This document shows, in pieces, positions 16,453 through 25,243 of a stretch of 64,000 bases of DNA. The stretch is from Desulfatibacillum sp. (GTDB lineage: Bacteria; Desulfobacterota; Desulfobacteria; Desulfobacterales; Desulfatibacillaceae). The translations under genes and the position numbers were made by a program. Location: the NCBI GenBank assembly GCA_016342355.1, contig JAEINP010000005.1, forward strand, positions 1 to 64,000. The letters are read 5' to 3'. The notes under the pieces are model-generated. The model ran no database searches and was not told where the DNA came from. It saw only the letters and a list, made by a program, of their open reading frames with translations. The stretch's first letter is position 1; each line of letters starts with the position of its first letter.

Positions 16453-17496
16453 TTATTTCCATTCTATACGCTCATCATTCTTATCCCTGGCAACAACTTC
16501 GCCGATCACAAAGGCCTTTTCGCCCATGGCCTGCATGAGTTCCACGGCCTCCTGAACCTGGGGCTCGGGGATGACCGCAACAAGGCCAATGCCGTTATTG
16601 AAGGTGCGCATCATTTCCATTTCATCGATATTGCCGGATTTCTGGAGGAAAGGAAAGATAGGGGGCGCATCCCAGGAGCCTTTTTGAATAACGGCCTTGC
16701 AGGACTGGGGAATGGTCCGGGGCAGGTTGTCGGTAATTCCACCGCCCGTGATATGGGCCATGCCGTTCACATGGATATCCCGGGAAAGGTTGCGTACGAC
16801 TTCAGCATAGATTTTGGTGGGGGTAAGGAGAGCCTCGCCCACGGTCATGCCCAGGTCTTCCACATACGAGTCCACTTTCAGCCCCAGGTGGTCGAAAAAG
16901 ACTTTCCTGGCCAAGGAATATCCGTTAGAATGAATCCCTGTGGAACCAATTCCCAGAAGCACATTGCCCTGGCCCACGTCGGAGCCGTCCACAATCTTGA
17001 AATTATCGGCAATGCCCACGGCGAATCCGGCCAAGTCGTAATCCCCGTCCTGGTAGAGACCGGGCATCTCGGCGGTTTCCCCACCTATGAGCGCACAATT
17101 GGATTGGCGGCATCCTTCGGCGATTCCCTCAATGATTTGGGTGATCACTCTGGTATCCAGTTTGCCCATGGATATATAATCCAAAAAGAACAGTGGTTTA
17201 GCCCCCTGGACCACAATGTCGTTCACGCTCATGGCGACCAGATCAATGCCAATGGTATCGTGCTTGTCCATCATGATGGCCACCCGCAGTTTGGTTCCCA
17301 CGCCGTCCGTGGAACTCACCAGCACCGGGCGTTCATACTGATCGGTCTTCAGGGAATACAATCCGCCAAAACTACCGATATCACCGATGACCCCCTGACG
17401 AGGGGTTGTTTTTACAATACCTTTGATAACGTCCACCAGTTTATTGGCTTTATCGACATCAACGCCTGCATCCGCGTAGGAAAGGGACTTGGCCAT
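16453..17496 (-). CDS. purM: Phosphoribosylformylglycinamidine cyclo-ligase (AIR synthetase)
   Basis: Fifth step of purine synthesis: ATP-dependent ring closure of FGAM to AIR in the cytoplasm. It has 347 residues, normal length. Features: SYADAGVDVDKAN near the N-terminus, LVSSTDGVGTKL (ATP/metal loop), GAKPLFFLDYI, GGETAEMPG, GLGSTGIHSNGYSLAR-type motif and HITGGGITDNLPR. The start at 17496 follows GCAGGAG. No other pur gene is adjacent. Between it and the upstream-facing sugar-transferase gene lie 190 bases with nothing recognised. Confidence 0.97.
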   Translation of the reverse strand: MAKSLSYADAGVDVDKANKLVDVIKGIVKTTPRQGVIGDIGSFGGLYSLKTDQYERPVLVSSTDGVGTKLRVAIMMDKHDTIGIDLVAMSVNDIVVQGAKPLFFLDYISMGKLDTRVITQIIEGIAEGCRQSNCALIGGETAEMPGLYQDGDYDLAGFAVGIADNFKIVDGSDVGQGNVLLGIGSTGIHSNGYSLARKVFFDHLGLKVDSYVEDLGMTVGEALLTPTKIYAEVVRNLSRDIHVNGMAHITGGGITDNLPRTIPQSCKAVIQKGSWDAPPIFPFLQKSGNIDEMEMMRTFNNGIGLVAVIPEPQVQEAVELMQAMGEKAFVIGEVVARDKNDERIEWK

Positions 17497-17822
17497 GAAC
17501 TTTTTACTCCTGCCATGATGGTTATTGAAAGATGTCCGTGAGGGCCTGGCCAGGGGTTATACCCTGAATGTCCGCTCCACGGCAATTATTTGGCCCGGCT
17601 TCCGAGCCTGGCCTTTCCATGCTCCGGAAGAAAGGGGCTCGGCCTAAGTGGCCGCGCACCGGCTTTCGCTTATCATTCAAGGATAAATGGTAGACTTGGA
17701 AGGCCCAAAAGTCAAAACAATTTTTTTTGACATGAAAGCCGGTGTAGTGTATCAGTATCAACTTTGACAACAGGCTGTAAAATGCCTGAATACCTTAACC
17801 TTATTAATATAGAGGATTTGCC
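17497..17822. other. Divergent intergenic region purM / aminotransferase
   Basis: No gene supported. A GC-rich stretch at about 17560-17660 contains imperfect inverted repeats. From about 17690 the sequence becomes AT-rich and carries a good sigma-70 promoter toward the aminotransferase (listed separately). A small minus-strand frame at 17522-17770 has no recognisable features. Confidence 0.6.
17727..17755 (+). promoter_or_regulatory. Sigma-70 promoter of the aminotransferase-hom-thrH operon
   Basis: Perfect -35 TTGACA (17727-17732), 17-base spacer, then TATCAG (17750-17755) as -10. It lies 68 bases before the first start codon, after a run of eight T residues that may act as an UP-like or bent element. 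Spacing and position fit well; the -10 is imperfect. Confidence 0.6.
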
Positions 17823-18989
17823 ATGAAAGAATTCGCCAGATTGGACAGATTGCCCCCCTACGTTTTCGCCCAAGTCAATGAGATCAAGATGGAGGCGAGG
17901 CGAGCGGGTGAGGACATCATAGATCTGGGCATGGGAAATCCCGACCTGCGAACTCCCCAGCACATTGTGGACAAAATGGTCGAGGCCGCCCAGAAAACAC
18001 AGAATCACAGGTATTCCGCTTCCATGGGGATCACCAGACTGCGTGTGGCCATTGCGGACTGGTATAAACGCCGGTATGACGTGGATATCGACCATGAAAA
18101 GGAGGCCATTGTCACGATAGGCGTGAAAGAGGGTATTTCGCACCTTGTGCTGGTGACCATCAGGCCCGGGGACGTGGTATTATCTCCCAGCCCTACTTAT
18201 CCCATTCATCCCTATTCGGCCATTATCGCGGGCGGGGACGTAAGGCAGATTCCTCTGGGACCGGACACTGATTTTTTTGAGAACCTGGTGACGGCCACCA
18301 AACAGACCTGGCCCAAGCCAAAACTCTTGATCCTTTCCTTTCCCCATAACCCAACCACCGAAGTGGTGGACCTGGACTTTTTTACTAAAATTGTGGAATT
18401 CGCCAAAGAGCACGACATCATGGTCATCCACGATTTCGCCTATGCGGACCTGACTTTTGACGGTTACCAAGCCCCCAGCTTTCTCCAGGCCCCTGGCGCC
18501 AAGGACGTTGGCGTGGAATTTTTCTCCCTGTCCAAGAGCTATAGCATGGCTGGCTGGCGAGTGGGTTTTTGCGTGGGCAATCCGGAGGTTGTAGCAGCCT
18601 TGAAACGCATCAAGAGCTACCTAGACTACGGGATTTTTCAGCCCATCCAGATCGCGTCCATTATTGCGCTCAACGGCGAACAGGACTGTGTGGAAGAAAT
18701 TCGACAGACCTATAAAATGCGCCGGGACACCCTGTGCGACGGCCTTACCAAGATCGGCTGGGAAGTTCCTCCGCCCAAGGGCACCATGTTTGTGTGGGCC
18801 AAGATCCCGGAACAATACCGGAAAATGGGTTCCGTGGAATTTTCCAAGATGCTTGTTAAAGAGGCCAAAGTGGCCGTTGCTCCAGGCCTGGGTTTTGGCC
18901 ATTATGGGGATGATTATGTGCGTTTTGCCCTTATTGAGAACAAAATGCGCACTCAACAGGCTATTCGGGGAATCCGTAACATCCTGTAA
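17823..18989 (+). CDS. PLP-dependent aminotransferase, AlaC-like
   Basis: Fold-type I class I/II aminotransferase, 388 residues. It starts [20 protein letters not shown] and contains [31 protein letters not shown] and the PLP Lys (K238) in [15 protein letters not shown]. This pattern matches AlaC/YfdZ-type enzymes, which make alanine from pyruvate and glutamate, and related LL-diaminopimelate aminotransferases. In many proteobacteria such a gene sits directly before hom, as here (17-base gap), so it probably belongs with aspartate-family or alanine synthesis. Which amino-acid pair it prefers cannot be decided by eye. Confidence 0.88.
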   Translation: MKEFARLDRLPPYVFAQVNEIKMEARRAGEDIIDLGMGNPDLRTPQHIVDKMVEAAQKTQNHRYSASMGITRLRVAIADWYKRRYDVDIDHEKEAIVTIGVKEGISHLVLVTIRPGDVVLSPSPTYPIHPYSAIIAGGDVRQIPLGPDTDFFENLVTATKQTWPKPKLLILSFPHNPTTEVVDLDFFTKIVEFAKEHDIMVIHDFAYADLTFDGYQAPSFLQAPGAKDVGVEFFSLSKSYSMAGWRVGFCVGNPEVVAALKRIKSYLDYGIFQPIQIASIIALNGEQDCVEEIRQTYKMRRDTLCDGLTKIGWEVPPPKGTMFVWAKIPEQYRKMGSVEFSKMLVKEAKVAVAPGLGFGHYGDDYVRFALIENKMRTQQAIRGIRNIL

Positions 18990-19006
18990 TTTCAAGGGAG
19001 ACTATT

Positions 19007-20335
19007 TTGGATAATCTTTCCGGAAATTCGATTTCGGTGGGACTGATAGGGTGCGGCATTGTGGGGACAGGGGTTGCCAAACTCCTGGCCCAAAGCAGGG
19101 AGCTTGTCGCCTCCCGGGTGGGCATAACCATCAATCTGGCCAAGGTGGCGGATATCAATCCCGATACCGTGGCGGCCCTGGACCTTGCCCCTGGAGTCTA
19201 CACCAACGATGCCATGGAGATAATCAACGATCCCTCCATTCCCATTGTGGTGGAACTCATAGGCGGCCAAGGCATTGCCAAGGATTTTGTTCTGGCGGCG
19301 CTGAACCAGGGCAAGACCGTTGTTACAGCCAACAAAGCCCTCGTCGCCGCATATCGGGATGAAATTTCTGCGGCTTGCGAAGCGTCCGGCGGGGACTTCC
19401 TGTTTGAAGCCAGTGTAGGCGGTTGCATGCCGGTCATCAAAAGCCTGCGGGAATCCCTGGTTAGCAACCGGGTGGATTCCATTTTCGGCATCCTGAACGG
19501 CACCTGCAACTATATCCTGACCCAGATCACCCAGGAAGGCATACCTTTTAAAGAGGCTCTGGCCCAGGCCCAGGAATTGGGCTTTGCCGAGGCCGATCCC
19601 ACCCTGGATATCGAGGGAATGGACACGGTGCATAAGTTGGCCCTGTGCGTGGCCCTGGCTTTTGGCACCCGGGTGAATTACAAGGAAATCTATGTGGACG
19701 GCATTACCCGCATCACGCCTTTGGACATTACCATTGCGGCGGAGTTCGGATACCGGGTCAAGCTCCTTGCCATCACCAAAAATCACGGGGATTGCGTGGA
19801 GGCACGAGTGCATCCCACCATGATTCCCTTCGATAACCTGCTGTCCTCGGTGGGCCGCAATATGAACGCGGTCAAGATTGTGGGAGACGCAGTGGGGGAA
19901 ATGGTCCTGTACGGAGCAGGGGCGGGCATGATGCCCACGGCCAGCGCCGTGGTGGGGGATATTGTGGACGCAGCCCGGAACATTAAGCTGGGCTGCCATC
20001 CCAGGATACCGGCCTTTTCGTACCAACCCCAGGCTATCCGGGATCTGCCCCTCATGCCCATGGATGAAGTGAGCACCCGTTATTATGTGCGCTTTTCAGC
20101 CCTTGACAGGCCGGGCGTGTTGTCCAAGATTGCCGGTGTGTTGGCGCGGTATTCCATCAGCATAGCCAGCGTCCATCAAAAGGGAAGGCATACCGAAGGG
20201 CCGGTGCCCATTGTCATGCTCACCCACGAGGCCAGGGAAGCGGATATTCAGAAAGCCTTGGAGGAAATCAGCGGCCTGGATGTCATTGCCGAAAAACCCA
20301 TGCTCATCCGCATTGAGGATCAAAATCAGGAATAG
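19007..20335 (+). CDS. hom: Homoserine dehydrogenase with ACT domain
   Basis: Reduces aspartate semialdehyde to homoserine, the branch toward threonine and methionine. It has 442 residues: N-terminal Rossmann domain (VGLIGCGIVGTGVAKLL), catalytic domain with VTANKALVAAY, FEASVGGCMPVIK, GILNGTCNYILT, GFAEADPTLDIEG and DAVGEMVLYGAGAG, and a C-terminal ACT domain (YYVRFSALDRPGVLSKIAGVL) expected to bind an end-product amino acid for feedback control. The start is TTG at 19007 with AAGGGAG just upstream; no ATG gives the conserved N-terminus. It sits between the aminotransferase and thrH in the same orientation. Confidence 0.96.
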   Translation: MDNLSGNSISVGLIGCGIVGTGVAKLLAQSRELVASRVGITINLAKVADINPDTVAALDLAPGVYTNDAMEIINDPSIPIVVELIGGQGIAKDFVLAALNQGKTVVTANKALVAAYRDEISAACEASGGDFLFEASVGGCMPVIKSLRESLVSNRVDSIFGILNGTCNYILTQITQEGIPFKEALAQAQELGFAEADPTLDIEGMDTVHKLALCVALAFGTRVNYKEIYVDGITRITPLDITIAAEFGYRVKLLAITKNHGDCVEARVHPTMIPFDNLLSSVGRNMNAVKIVGDAVGEMVLYGAGAGMMPTASAVVGDIVDAARNIKLGCHPRIPAFSYQPQAIRDLPLMPMDEVSTRYYVRFSALDRPGVLSKIAGVLARYSISIASVHQKGRHTEGPVPIVMLTHEAREADIQKALEEISGLDVIAEKPMLIRIEDQNQE

Positions 20336-20404
20336 GACTTTTTTTCCGGCTGAACAAGGAAGCCGGTTATTGCAAGGCCGGTTCCATTAAGGGAAAAAGC
20401 TAAT

Positions 20405-21031
20405 ATGGATATTATTTGTTGCGATTTGGAAGGCGTTTTCATTCCTGAAATTTGGATCAACGTCTCCAAGAAAACCGGGATCGAAAAACTTTCCCTTACC
20501 ACCCGGGATATTTCCGACTACGACGTTCTCATGAAAATGCGTCTGGAAATCCTGGATGAAAACAAATTGAAACTGGCGGATATCCAGGATGTGATCGGCG
20601 CCATGGATCCTCTGGAAGGGGCCATGGATATGATCAACTGGATGAAGGAACAGGCTCAGGTGATTATCGTGTCCGACACCTTTGGGGAATTCGCCGGTCC
20701 CTTGATGAAAAAATTGGGGTATCCCACCCTGTTTTGCAATAGCCTTGTGGTGGATGACCAGGGCATGGTGAGGGATTACACCCTCCGGCAACAGGACGGG
20801 AAACGGCATGTCGCTAAAGCCCTAAAAAGCCTTAATTTTCATGTGATAGCGTCTGGCGATTCGTATAATGATGTGACCATGCTCCAGGAAGCGCATCATG
20901 GTATTTTGTTTTCGCCACCCCAGAAAGTGATTGACGAGTATCCCCAGTTTCCTGTAACCCGAAATTATGAAGAATTGAAGCAACGCTTTAAGGAAGTCCT
21001 GGGATGTCAATGCCACCAGGGCGCTGCGTAA
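20405..21031 (+). CDS. thrH: ThrH, phosphoserine/homoserine phosphotransferase
   Basis: HAD-family enzyme, 208 residues, closely resembling Pseudomonas ThrH by eye: CDLEGVFIPEIWI at the N-terminus, TTRDISDYDVLMKMRL, SDTFGEF, and the metal-binding GDSYNDVTMLQEAHHGILF. ThrH dephosphorylates phosphoserine and can pass the phosphate to homoserine, giving phosphohomoserine for threonine synthesis. It directly follows hom (69-base gap), which suggests that it supplies the homoserine-kinase step here. The HAD nucleophile Asp and second Asp/Glu (D-x-E) are present. A conventional ThrB could still exist elsewhere in the genome. Confidence 0.94.
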   Translation: MDIICCDLEGVFIPEIWINVSKKTGIEKLSLTTRDISDYDVLMKMRLEILDENKLKLADIQDVIGAMDPLEGAMDMINWMKEQAQVIIVSDTFGEFAGPLMKKLGYPTLFCNSLVVDDQGMVRDYTLRQQDGKRHVAKALKSLNFHVIASGDSYNDVTMLQEAHHGILFSPPQKVIDEYPQFPVTRNYEELKQRFKEVLGCQCHQGAA

Positions 21032-21251
21032 TCAAAAACAAATTTTGTTGTTATGATTGAAGGGGTTCAATGCCTGCCATTGAACCCATTTTTCGATGAA
21101 GAGTTCGCTGTCACCAAAACGAAGAAATGGAACTCCGAATATTTGAAAAAATTCCAGGAACGTAATGACAGGGCCTTTCAAATTGGCCCCTTTGCCCTGG
21201 AACATATACCCCCCAAGCCGGAGGAGTAGACGGAATTCTTTTGCGGAAATC

Positions 21252-21289
21252 AAATAGATTCCGGTGCAACGAGGCGCCGGAATCTATTT
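21252..21289. terminator. Bidirectional hairpin terminator
   Basis: A perfect 13-bp inverted repeat (21252-21264 with 21277-21289) has a 12-base loop and A/T-rich stem ends. It lies between the convergent thrH and DUF5989 genes. The U-tract is short (ATTTA). The 274-base gap around it holds no supported gene; a 73-residue frame at 21032-21253 lacks recognisable features. Confidence 0.65.
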
Positions 21290-21305
21290 ATCGCACATAA
21301 CCTAT

Positions 21306-21473
21306 TTAAAACATGGGATAAATAAAAGGCGCCACCGAGCTGCTTTCCGCAAAAAAGATCAAGGCCCCCAACAAGCCCAGCACTATCAGGATGGGCAACA
21401 GCCAATAGCGTTTGCGAACTTTTAAAAACTCCCAAAATTCCACCAAAAACGCTTTGTTTTCAAACTCTTCCAT
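21306..21473 (-). CDS. DUF5989-type small membrane protein
   Basis: Fifty-five residues starting MEEFENKAFLVEFWEFLKVRKR, followed by one transmembrane helix and a short tail ending SSSVAPFIYPMF. The FWEFLKVRK...WLLPI pattern and the SxVAPFIY ending match the DUF5989/SxtN-like peptides, which usually sit next to carbamoyltransferase or exopolysaccharide genes. The longer frame to 21545 was rejected because it overlaps the upstream regulator gene and dilutes the family pattern. Here the usual partner is missing, but an EPS-type regulator lies directly upstream. Function unknown; a small accessory subunit of a membrane complex is a guess. Confidence 0.8.
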   Translation of the reverse strand: MEEFENKAFLVEFWEFLKVRKRYWLLPILIVLGLLGALIFFAESSSVAPFIYPMF

Positions 21474-21537
21474 GGCCAGAGTTTTCCTTATTCCTATTAA
21501 GGTATGTAGGGTGGGACAGGCCTCAAAAAAGGCCGGT

Positions 21538-22137
21538 TTAAACAATTTTTCCCGTGGAATTCAATATGCCTATCCTGCCAGGGGCAATGCCTGCCTGCTC
21601 CAGGGCATTTCTGCGTGCGGCGCCGGATTCCGGCACGGTTACAAGATATTTATCGCCCCCCACTTCCGAAGCCTCTCTTACTGGCCGGACAGGCACACCC
21701 AAAAAGCGGTTTTTGGGCCACTGATCATCCAGAACGCAAACCAGGGAAATGGAGGTCTCCTGTAATGAAACATAAGCTATTTCAGCAAGTTCTCCGGCTC
21801 CGCAAAAGACGATACTACCCACTCCCACGTTTTCCAATTCCTTGAAATACATCCCTGTATTCTCTCTAACCCTCTTATAAAATTGGAAGGAATATTGAAT
21901 AAATTCATATGTAAGCCGGGCTTTTTCCGCAGCGCCCTTGGGGGTAAGGATATATTTGACCCGATTCCGGGGAATGGTGGTGACCTTAAAATAACCCTTT
22001 TGGGTCAACCTTTTGATAAAGGAGTTGACCAGCCCCAGAGAAATATTTAACGTACTGGCCAGATCCCGTTGACTGGGCGCTTGTCCGTTTTCAATTTCCT
22101 CCAGAATTTTCAGGGTGCGAATGTCCCGGGTGTCCAT
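21538..22137 (-). CDS. EPS-associated MarR-like winged-helix regulator with Rossmann tail
   Basis: A 199-residue regulator. Residues about 1-75 form a winged helix (ILEEIENG...SQRDLASTLNISLGLVNSFIKRLTQKGYFKV), as in the EPS-associated MarR-type family. Residues about 100-199 form a nucleotide-sugar-like Rossmann segment with VFCGAGELAEIAYVSLQE and VCVLDD. That half resembles the CoA-binding-like module in the sugar-transferase fusion of this window. It may sense a ligand of polysaccharide synthesis. Two dyads immediately upstream (22189-22224) suggest autoregulation. It sits 64 bases before the DUF5989 gene, same strand. Family assignment by pattern; target genes unknown. Confidence 0.75.
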   Translation of the reverse strand: MDTRDIRTLKILEEIENGQAPSQRDLASTLNISLGLVNSFIKRLTQKGYFKVTTIPRNRVKYILTPKGAAEKARLTYEFIQYSFQFYKRVRENTGMYFKELENVGVGSIVFCGAGELAEIAYVSLQETSISLVCVLDDQWPKNRFLGVPVRPVREASEVGGDKYLVTVPESGAARRNALEQAGIAPGRIGILNSTGKIV

Positions 22138-22188
22138 GTTTTTGAGAGTCGCTTTAGGTTGATTGCTTTAAGGCCTGGTTTCTGACAA

Positions 22189-22224
22189 TGTTCATATAAT
22201 GAACACGACTAAGATGTGCTTAGT
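22189..22224 (-). promoter_or_regulatory. Tandem operator-like dyads upstream of the winged-helix regulator
   Basis: TGTTCAT-3-ATGAACA (22189-22205) is a perfect 7-bp inverted repeat. ACTAAG-5-CTTAGT (22208-22224) is a perfect 6-bp inverted repeat right beside it. They lie 52-87 bases before the regulator start, where a promoter is expected. Autoregulation is inferred. Confidence 0.5.
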
Positions 22225-22430
22225 TGCCCCCAATAGTCAAGAAAAATTTCCGGCATATTTCACCATGCCAGCAATAAAATGGCCTGGGTGCATTTTATGA
22301 GTTGAAGAAAGATGGAAAGGGGCGATATAATCTATTCAATAATCAAGAGGTATTTTGGCCCATCCGGACCGGGAGCACAAATGTGGAAAGCTCATTTCTA
22401 ACGCCGCGTTATCTATAAGGAGAATGAATC

Positions 22431-22883
22431 ATGTTCAAAAAAATTCTGTGTCCCATTGATTTGTCTGACGTGTCCCCGAAAATTGTTCCTTTTATTATCG
22501 AAATGGCGAAAAAGCACGAAGCCGAGGTTCACCTTTTGTTTGTGGTTCGTGTATTGGAGCATTTCACGGCCTTATATGTGCCGGATTTGTCCATCAGCAA
22601 ACTGGAGCAGGAGATGATTGCCGGTGCGGAAAAACGCCTGGATGAATTTGCAGCAGAGAGTTTTTCGGCAATGCCTGTTGTGAAGGCCAGTGTGGTGCTG
22701 GGGGATGCCTCGGAAGAAATCGTTGCCTACGTAAACAAGGAAAAAATGGACCTGGTGATTGTAGGCACCCATGGCCGCAAGGGCCTGGAAAAAGTCTTTT
22801 TCGGCAGCGTGGCGGAAAAGGTTGTCAAAACCTGCCCTGTGCCGGTCCTGAGCATCAACCCTTACCGGGCTCGCGAAATATAG
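22431..22883 (+). CDS. Universal stress protein (UspA family)
   Basis: A 150-residue single-domain Usp. It has the N-terminal ILCPIDLSDVS strand, an internal VVLGDASEEIV and the ATP-binding motif GTHGRKGLEKVFFGSVAEKVVKTCPVPVL (G-2-G-9-G-S type), so it probably binds ATP. Cytoplasmic stress-survival role is known only for the family. AAGGAG precedes the ATG. It is monocistronic: a strong terminator follows 24 bases after the stop, and the 293-base upstream gap holds regulatory dyads of the divergent gene. Confidence 0.93.
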   Translation: MFKKILCPIDLSDVSPKIVPFIIEMAKKHEAEVHLLFVVRVLEHFTALYVPDLSISKLEQEMIAGAEKRLDEFAAESFSAMPVVKASVVLGDASEEIVAYVNKEKMDLVIVGTHGRKGLEKVFFGSVAEKVVKTCPVPVLSINPYRAREI

Positions 22884-22906
22884 CCGAATTTCCTTTCGTA
22901 CTTAAT

Positions 22907-22950
22907 AAAAAGGCGGCCTGTCCGGTTAAGGGACAGGCCGCCTTTTTTAT
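22907..22950. terminator. Strong bidirectional Rho-independent terminator
   Basis: A perfect 17-bp stem (22907-22923 with 22931-22947) with a 7-base loop, flanked by A-runs on one side and T-runs on the other. It can therefore end both the plus-strand usp transcript and the minus-strand hflKC transcript. Confidence 0.9.
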
Positions 22951-22971
22951 TATTTAAGCACAGGCAGGGGG

Positions 22972-24009
22972 CTAATCCGCAGACCCCTTGAAATATTTCA
23001 GGAATTCCGAATCCGTGGAAAGGACAATGGTGGTGTCCTTTTTAAGGGTTTGCTTATACACGTCCAGGGTTTTCATGAACGAATAGAATTCCGGGTCCTT
23101 GCCGTATGCCTGGGAGTATATGGTCGTAGCTTTGGCGTCCGCCCGGCCTTTGATCTCCTGGGAGGTTCGATAGGCTTCGGAATTGATTCTTTTCAGTTCC
23201 TTTTCCATTTCACCTTCAATACGCCTTGCCCGGCCCTGGCCTTCGGAACGGATTTTTTCCGCCTTTTGCATCCGCTCGGCGATCATCCGGTCATAGGCCT
23301 TTTGTCGGACTTCCGCCGTATAGTTGACCCGCTTGATTTTTACATCCACCACTTCGATGCCGAAATCGCTCAGTTCAACATTAACCCGTTCCTTGATTCT
23401 GCGCATGACCTCGGGACGGCCCAGTTCAACCTTTCCCAGAGGCCGCAATTCCTCGAATTCCACGGCCGCCATGGGGTCCACAAAAACCTCACCGTCCGCC
23501 GTCAAGGTTTGGGCAGCGGCAGGCGCCATATTGGAGCCTGCGCCTTGCCCGATCTCTATCTTGCGATTGGTTCTGCGCACGGTCTCGATCAGGGGGTTGT
23601 TGGTGATCTCATCCCTCACCTTGGCATTGATGATTTCCGAAAGTTTTTCCTGTGCCTTGGCAAGTCTGTCATAAGTTTGTCCCTGGAGGCTGGTCAGCTT
23701 GTAGAATTTCAGAGTATCCACAATCTTCCAACGGGCAAAGGTATCCACCCACAACAGTTTTTTATCTTCCGTATTGATTTTGTCCGCATCCCCGTCCCAT
23801 TCCTGGAGATTTTTGGGGAAATAGGCGGTTTGATGAAAAGGCCAGGGGAGCTTGAATTTCAATCCAGGGGTCGTCTTGGCGTCCCCCACTGGTCTGCCGA
23901 ACCAGGTGATAACCACCTGCTCAGTTTCGTCCACCACATAGGCGCAACTATATACACCCACGGCTATCAGAATTAGTATGCCTATCAACAGCTGTTTTTT
24001 GGGTATCAT
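22972..24009 (-). CDS. hflC: HflC, FtsH-associated SPFH protein
   Basis: A 345-residue membrane-anchored SPFH/prohibitin-family protein. It has one N-terminal helix, then DETEQVVITWFGRPVGD and the band-7 domain, the central VRRTNRKIEIG stretch, and the long coiled-coil helix AERMQKAEKIRSEGQGRARRIEGEMEKELKR, ending with the HflC C-terminal region. HflC and HflK form a periplasmic cage around FtsH that restrains its proteolysis. The start overlaps the hflK stop in ATGA fashion (translational coupling). A Pro-Ala-rich insert near 160-180 (GQGAGSNMAPAAAQ) is longer than in E. coli HflC. Confidence 0.95.
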   Translation of the reverse strand: MIPKKQLLIGILILIAVGVYSCAYVVDETEQVVITWFGRPVGDAKTTPGLKFKLPWPFHQTAYFPKNLQEWDGDADKINTEDKKLLWVDTFARWKIVDTLKFYKLTSLQGQTYDRLAKAQEKLSEIINAKVRDEITNNPLIETVRRTNRKIEIGQGAGSNMAPAAAQTLTADGEVFVDPMAAVEFEELRPLGKVELGRPEVMRRIKERVNVELSDFGIEVVDVKIKRVNYTAEVRQKAYDRMIAERMQKAEKIRSEGQGRARRIEGEMEKELKRINSEAYRTSQEIKGRADAKATTIYSQAYGKDPEFYSFMKTLDVYKQTLKKDTTIVLSTDSEFLKYFKGSAD

Positions 24010-25085
24010 TTGATCACCTCGCCTTTACCGGCCAAATTGAGAAAGGGTAACAGGTTCTTTTGGTCGGAATCGACTATGTACTTATCTCCCATCCCGGGTA
24101 GCACCTCTCCGATGGCTTCCAGATACAAACGCCTTCGGGTGACCTCCGGAGTCTTTTGGTATTCTTCGTACAGGCTGACAAACCGACTGGCGTCACCCTG
24201 GGCCCGGTTGACACGGTCCAGTTCATACCCTTCAGCAGCCCGGATAACCCTTTGGGCGTCACCCTGGGCGGCAGGAATGGCTTTGTTGTATTGCTCCTGG
24301 GCCTGGTAAATGATGGTCTGCTTTTCCTGGTCTGCCCGGTTTTCTTCATTATAAGCAGGCTGAACCGGCTCGGGAACCATGGTTTTTTCCAGGTTGACCG
24401 TAGTCACTTCGAACCCGGTTTCCGCTTCATCCAGCTCCTTTTGCAGCAATGTCTTGAATTCCGTGGCAATCATGTCGCGTTTCGTCAACACTTCGTCCAC
24501 GCTGCTGTCGCCCACCACAAGGCGCATAGTGGCTTCGGAAAGATCCCGTAAGGTGCTCGTGGGGTTTTGCACCTTAAAGCAATAATTATAAGAGTCCTTG
24601 ATGCGGAACTGGACGCTCCAGGGCACCTTGGCCACATTCAGGTCCCCCGTCAGCATGAGAGAAACATTGCCGGTACGGGCTTCCGAGGCGGTGACCCTGC
24701 CCACATCGCCCGCATCCTCATTGATTCCAAAGGATTCCGTAAACCGGTAATCCACCAGAACCTTTCTGACATTTTCAATGCCAAAAGGCATTTTCATGTG
24801 AGGGCCGGAACCCGTGGTGCGAACATGCTTGCCAAAGCGCTGGATAACCCCTTCCTCATTAGGGGCGATGGTGTACACGGAAGAAACAAATAACCCCAAA
24901 AGGCAGGCTGCCACAACAACCAGCCACCACATGTCCGGCAACTTGCTCCCTTTGAATTTATTCAGTATTTCTTCCCAGTTGGGAGGCTCCTGACCCCCTC
25001 CGCCAGACCCCTGCCCCGGGGGCGGGGGCGGTTGGGGTTTACGCTTTGTTTGCTGCTCTTTTAATTTTTCCCAATCCCAAGCCAT
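24006..25085 (-). CDS. hflK: HflK, FtsH-associated SPFH protein
   Basis: A 359-residue partner of HflC. The N-terminus MAWDWEKLKEQQTKRKPQ is followed by a Pro/Gly-rich cytoplasmic stretch, one transmembrane helix and the band-7 domain beginning YTIAPNEEGVIQRFGKHV. It also has NLEKTMVPEPVQPAYNEENRA and the coiled coil with IPAAQGDAQRVIRAAEGYELDRVNRAQGDA, all typical HflK. The start at 25085 follows GAGGAG; the longer frame to 25196 adds 37 residues without a site. It regulates FtsH protease at the inner membrane. First gene of the hflKC pair, divergent from the DUF721 gene. Confidence 0.95.
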   Translation of the reverse strand: MAWDWEKLKEQQTKRKPQPPPPPGQGSGGGGQEPPNWEEILNKFKGSKLPDMWWLVVVAACLLGLFVSSVYTIAPNEEGVIQRFGKHVRTTGSGPHMKMPFGIENVRKVLVDYRFTESFGINEDAGDVGRVTASEARTGNVSLMLTGDLNVAKVPWSVQFRIKDSYNYCFKVQNPTSTLRDLSEATMRLVVGDSSVDEVLTKRDMIATEFKTLLQKELDEAETGFEVTTVNLEKTMVPEPVQPAYNEENRADQEKQTIIYQAQEQYNKAIPAAQGDAQRVIRAAEGYELDRVNRAQGDASRFVSLYEEYQKTPEVTRRRLYLEAIGEVLPGMGDKYIVDSDQKNLLPFLNLAGKGEVIK

Positions 25086-25243
25086 AATAGCTCCTCGTTT
25101 TTGCAAGTGTTTGGAAGTTGTAAGCATCCTTATAGGTAAAATACGCCTGGGGGTCAAGGAAAACCGGGACCGATCCCACACATTAAACCGGGCCAAAACA
25201 TGCTTTCTCTTGACAGAACAGGAAATCCATATCCATATAAGAT

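Noticed and set aside
16684-17541. 285-residue frame opposite purM
   Set aside because: Antisense shadow of a well-conserved gene in a GC-rich genome.
21032-21253. 73-residue minus-strand frame after thrH
   Set aside because: No ribosome binding site or family pattern; it lies beside the terminator hairpin.
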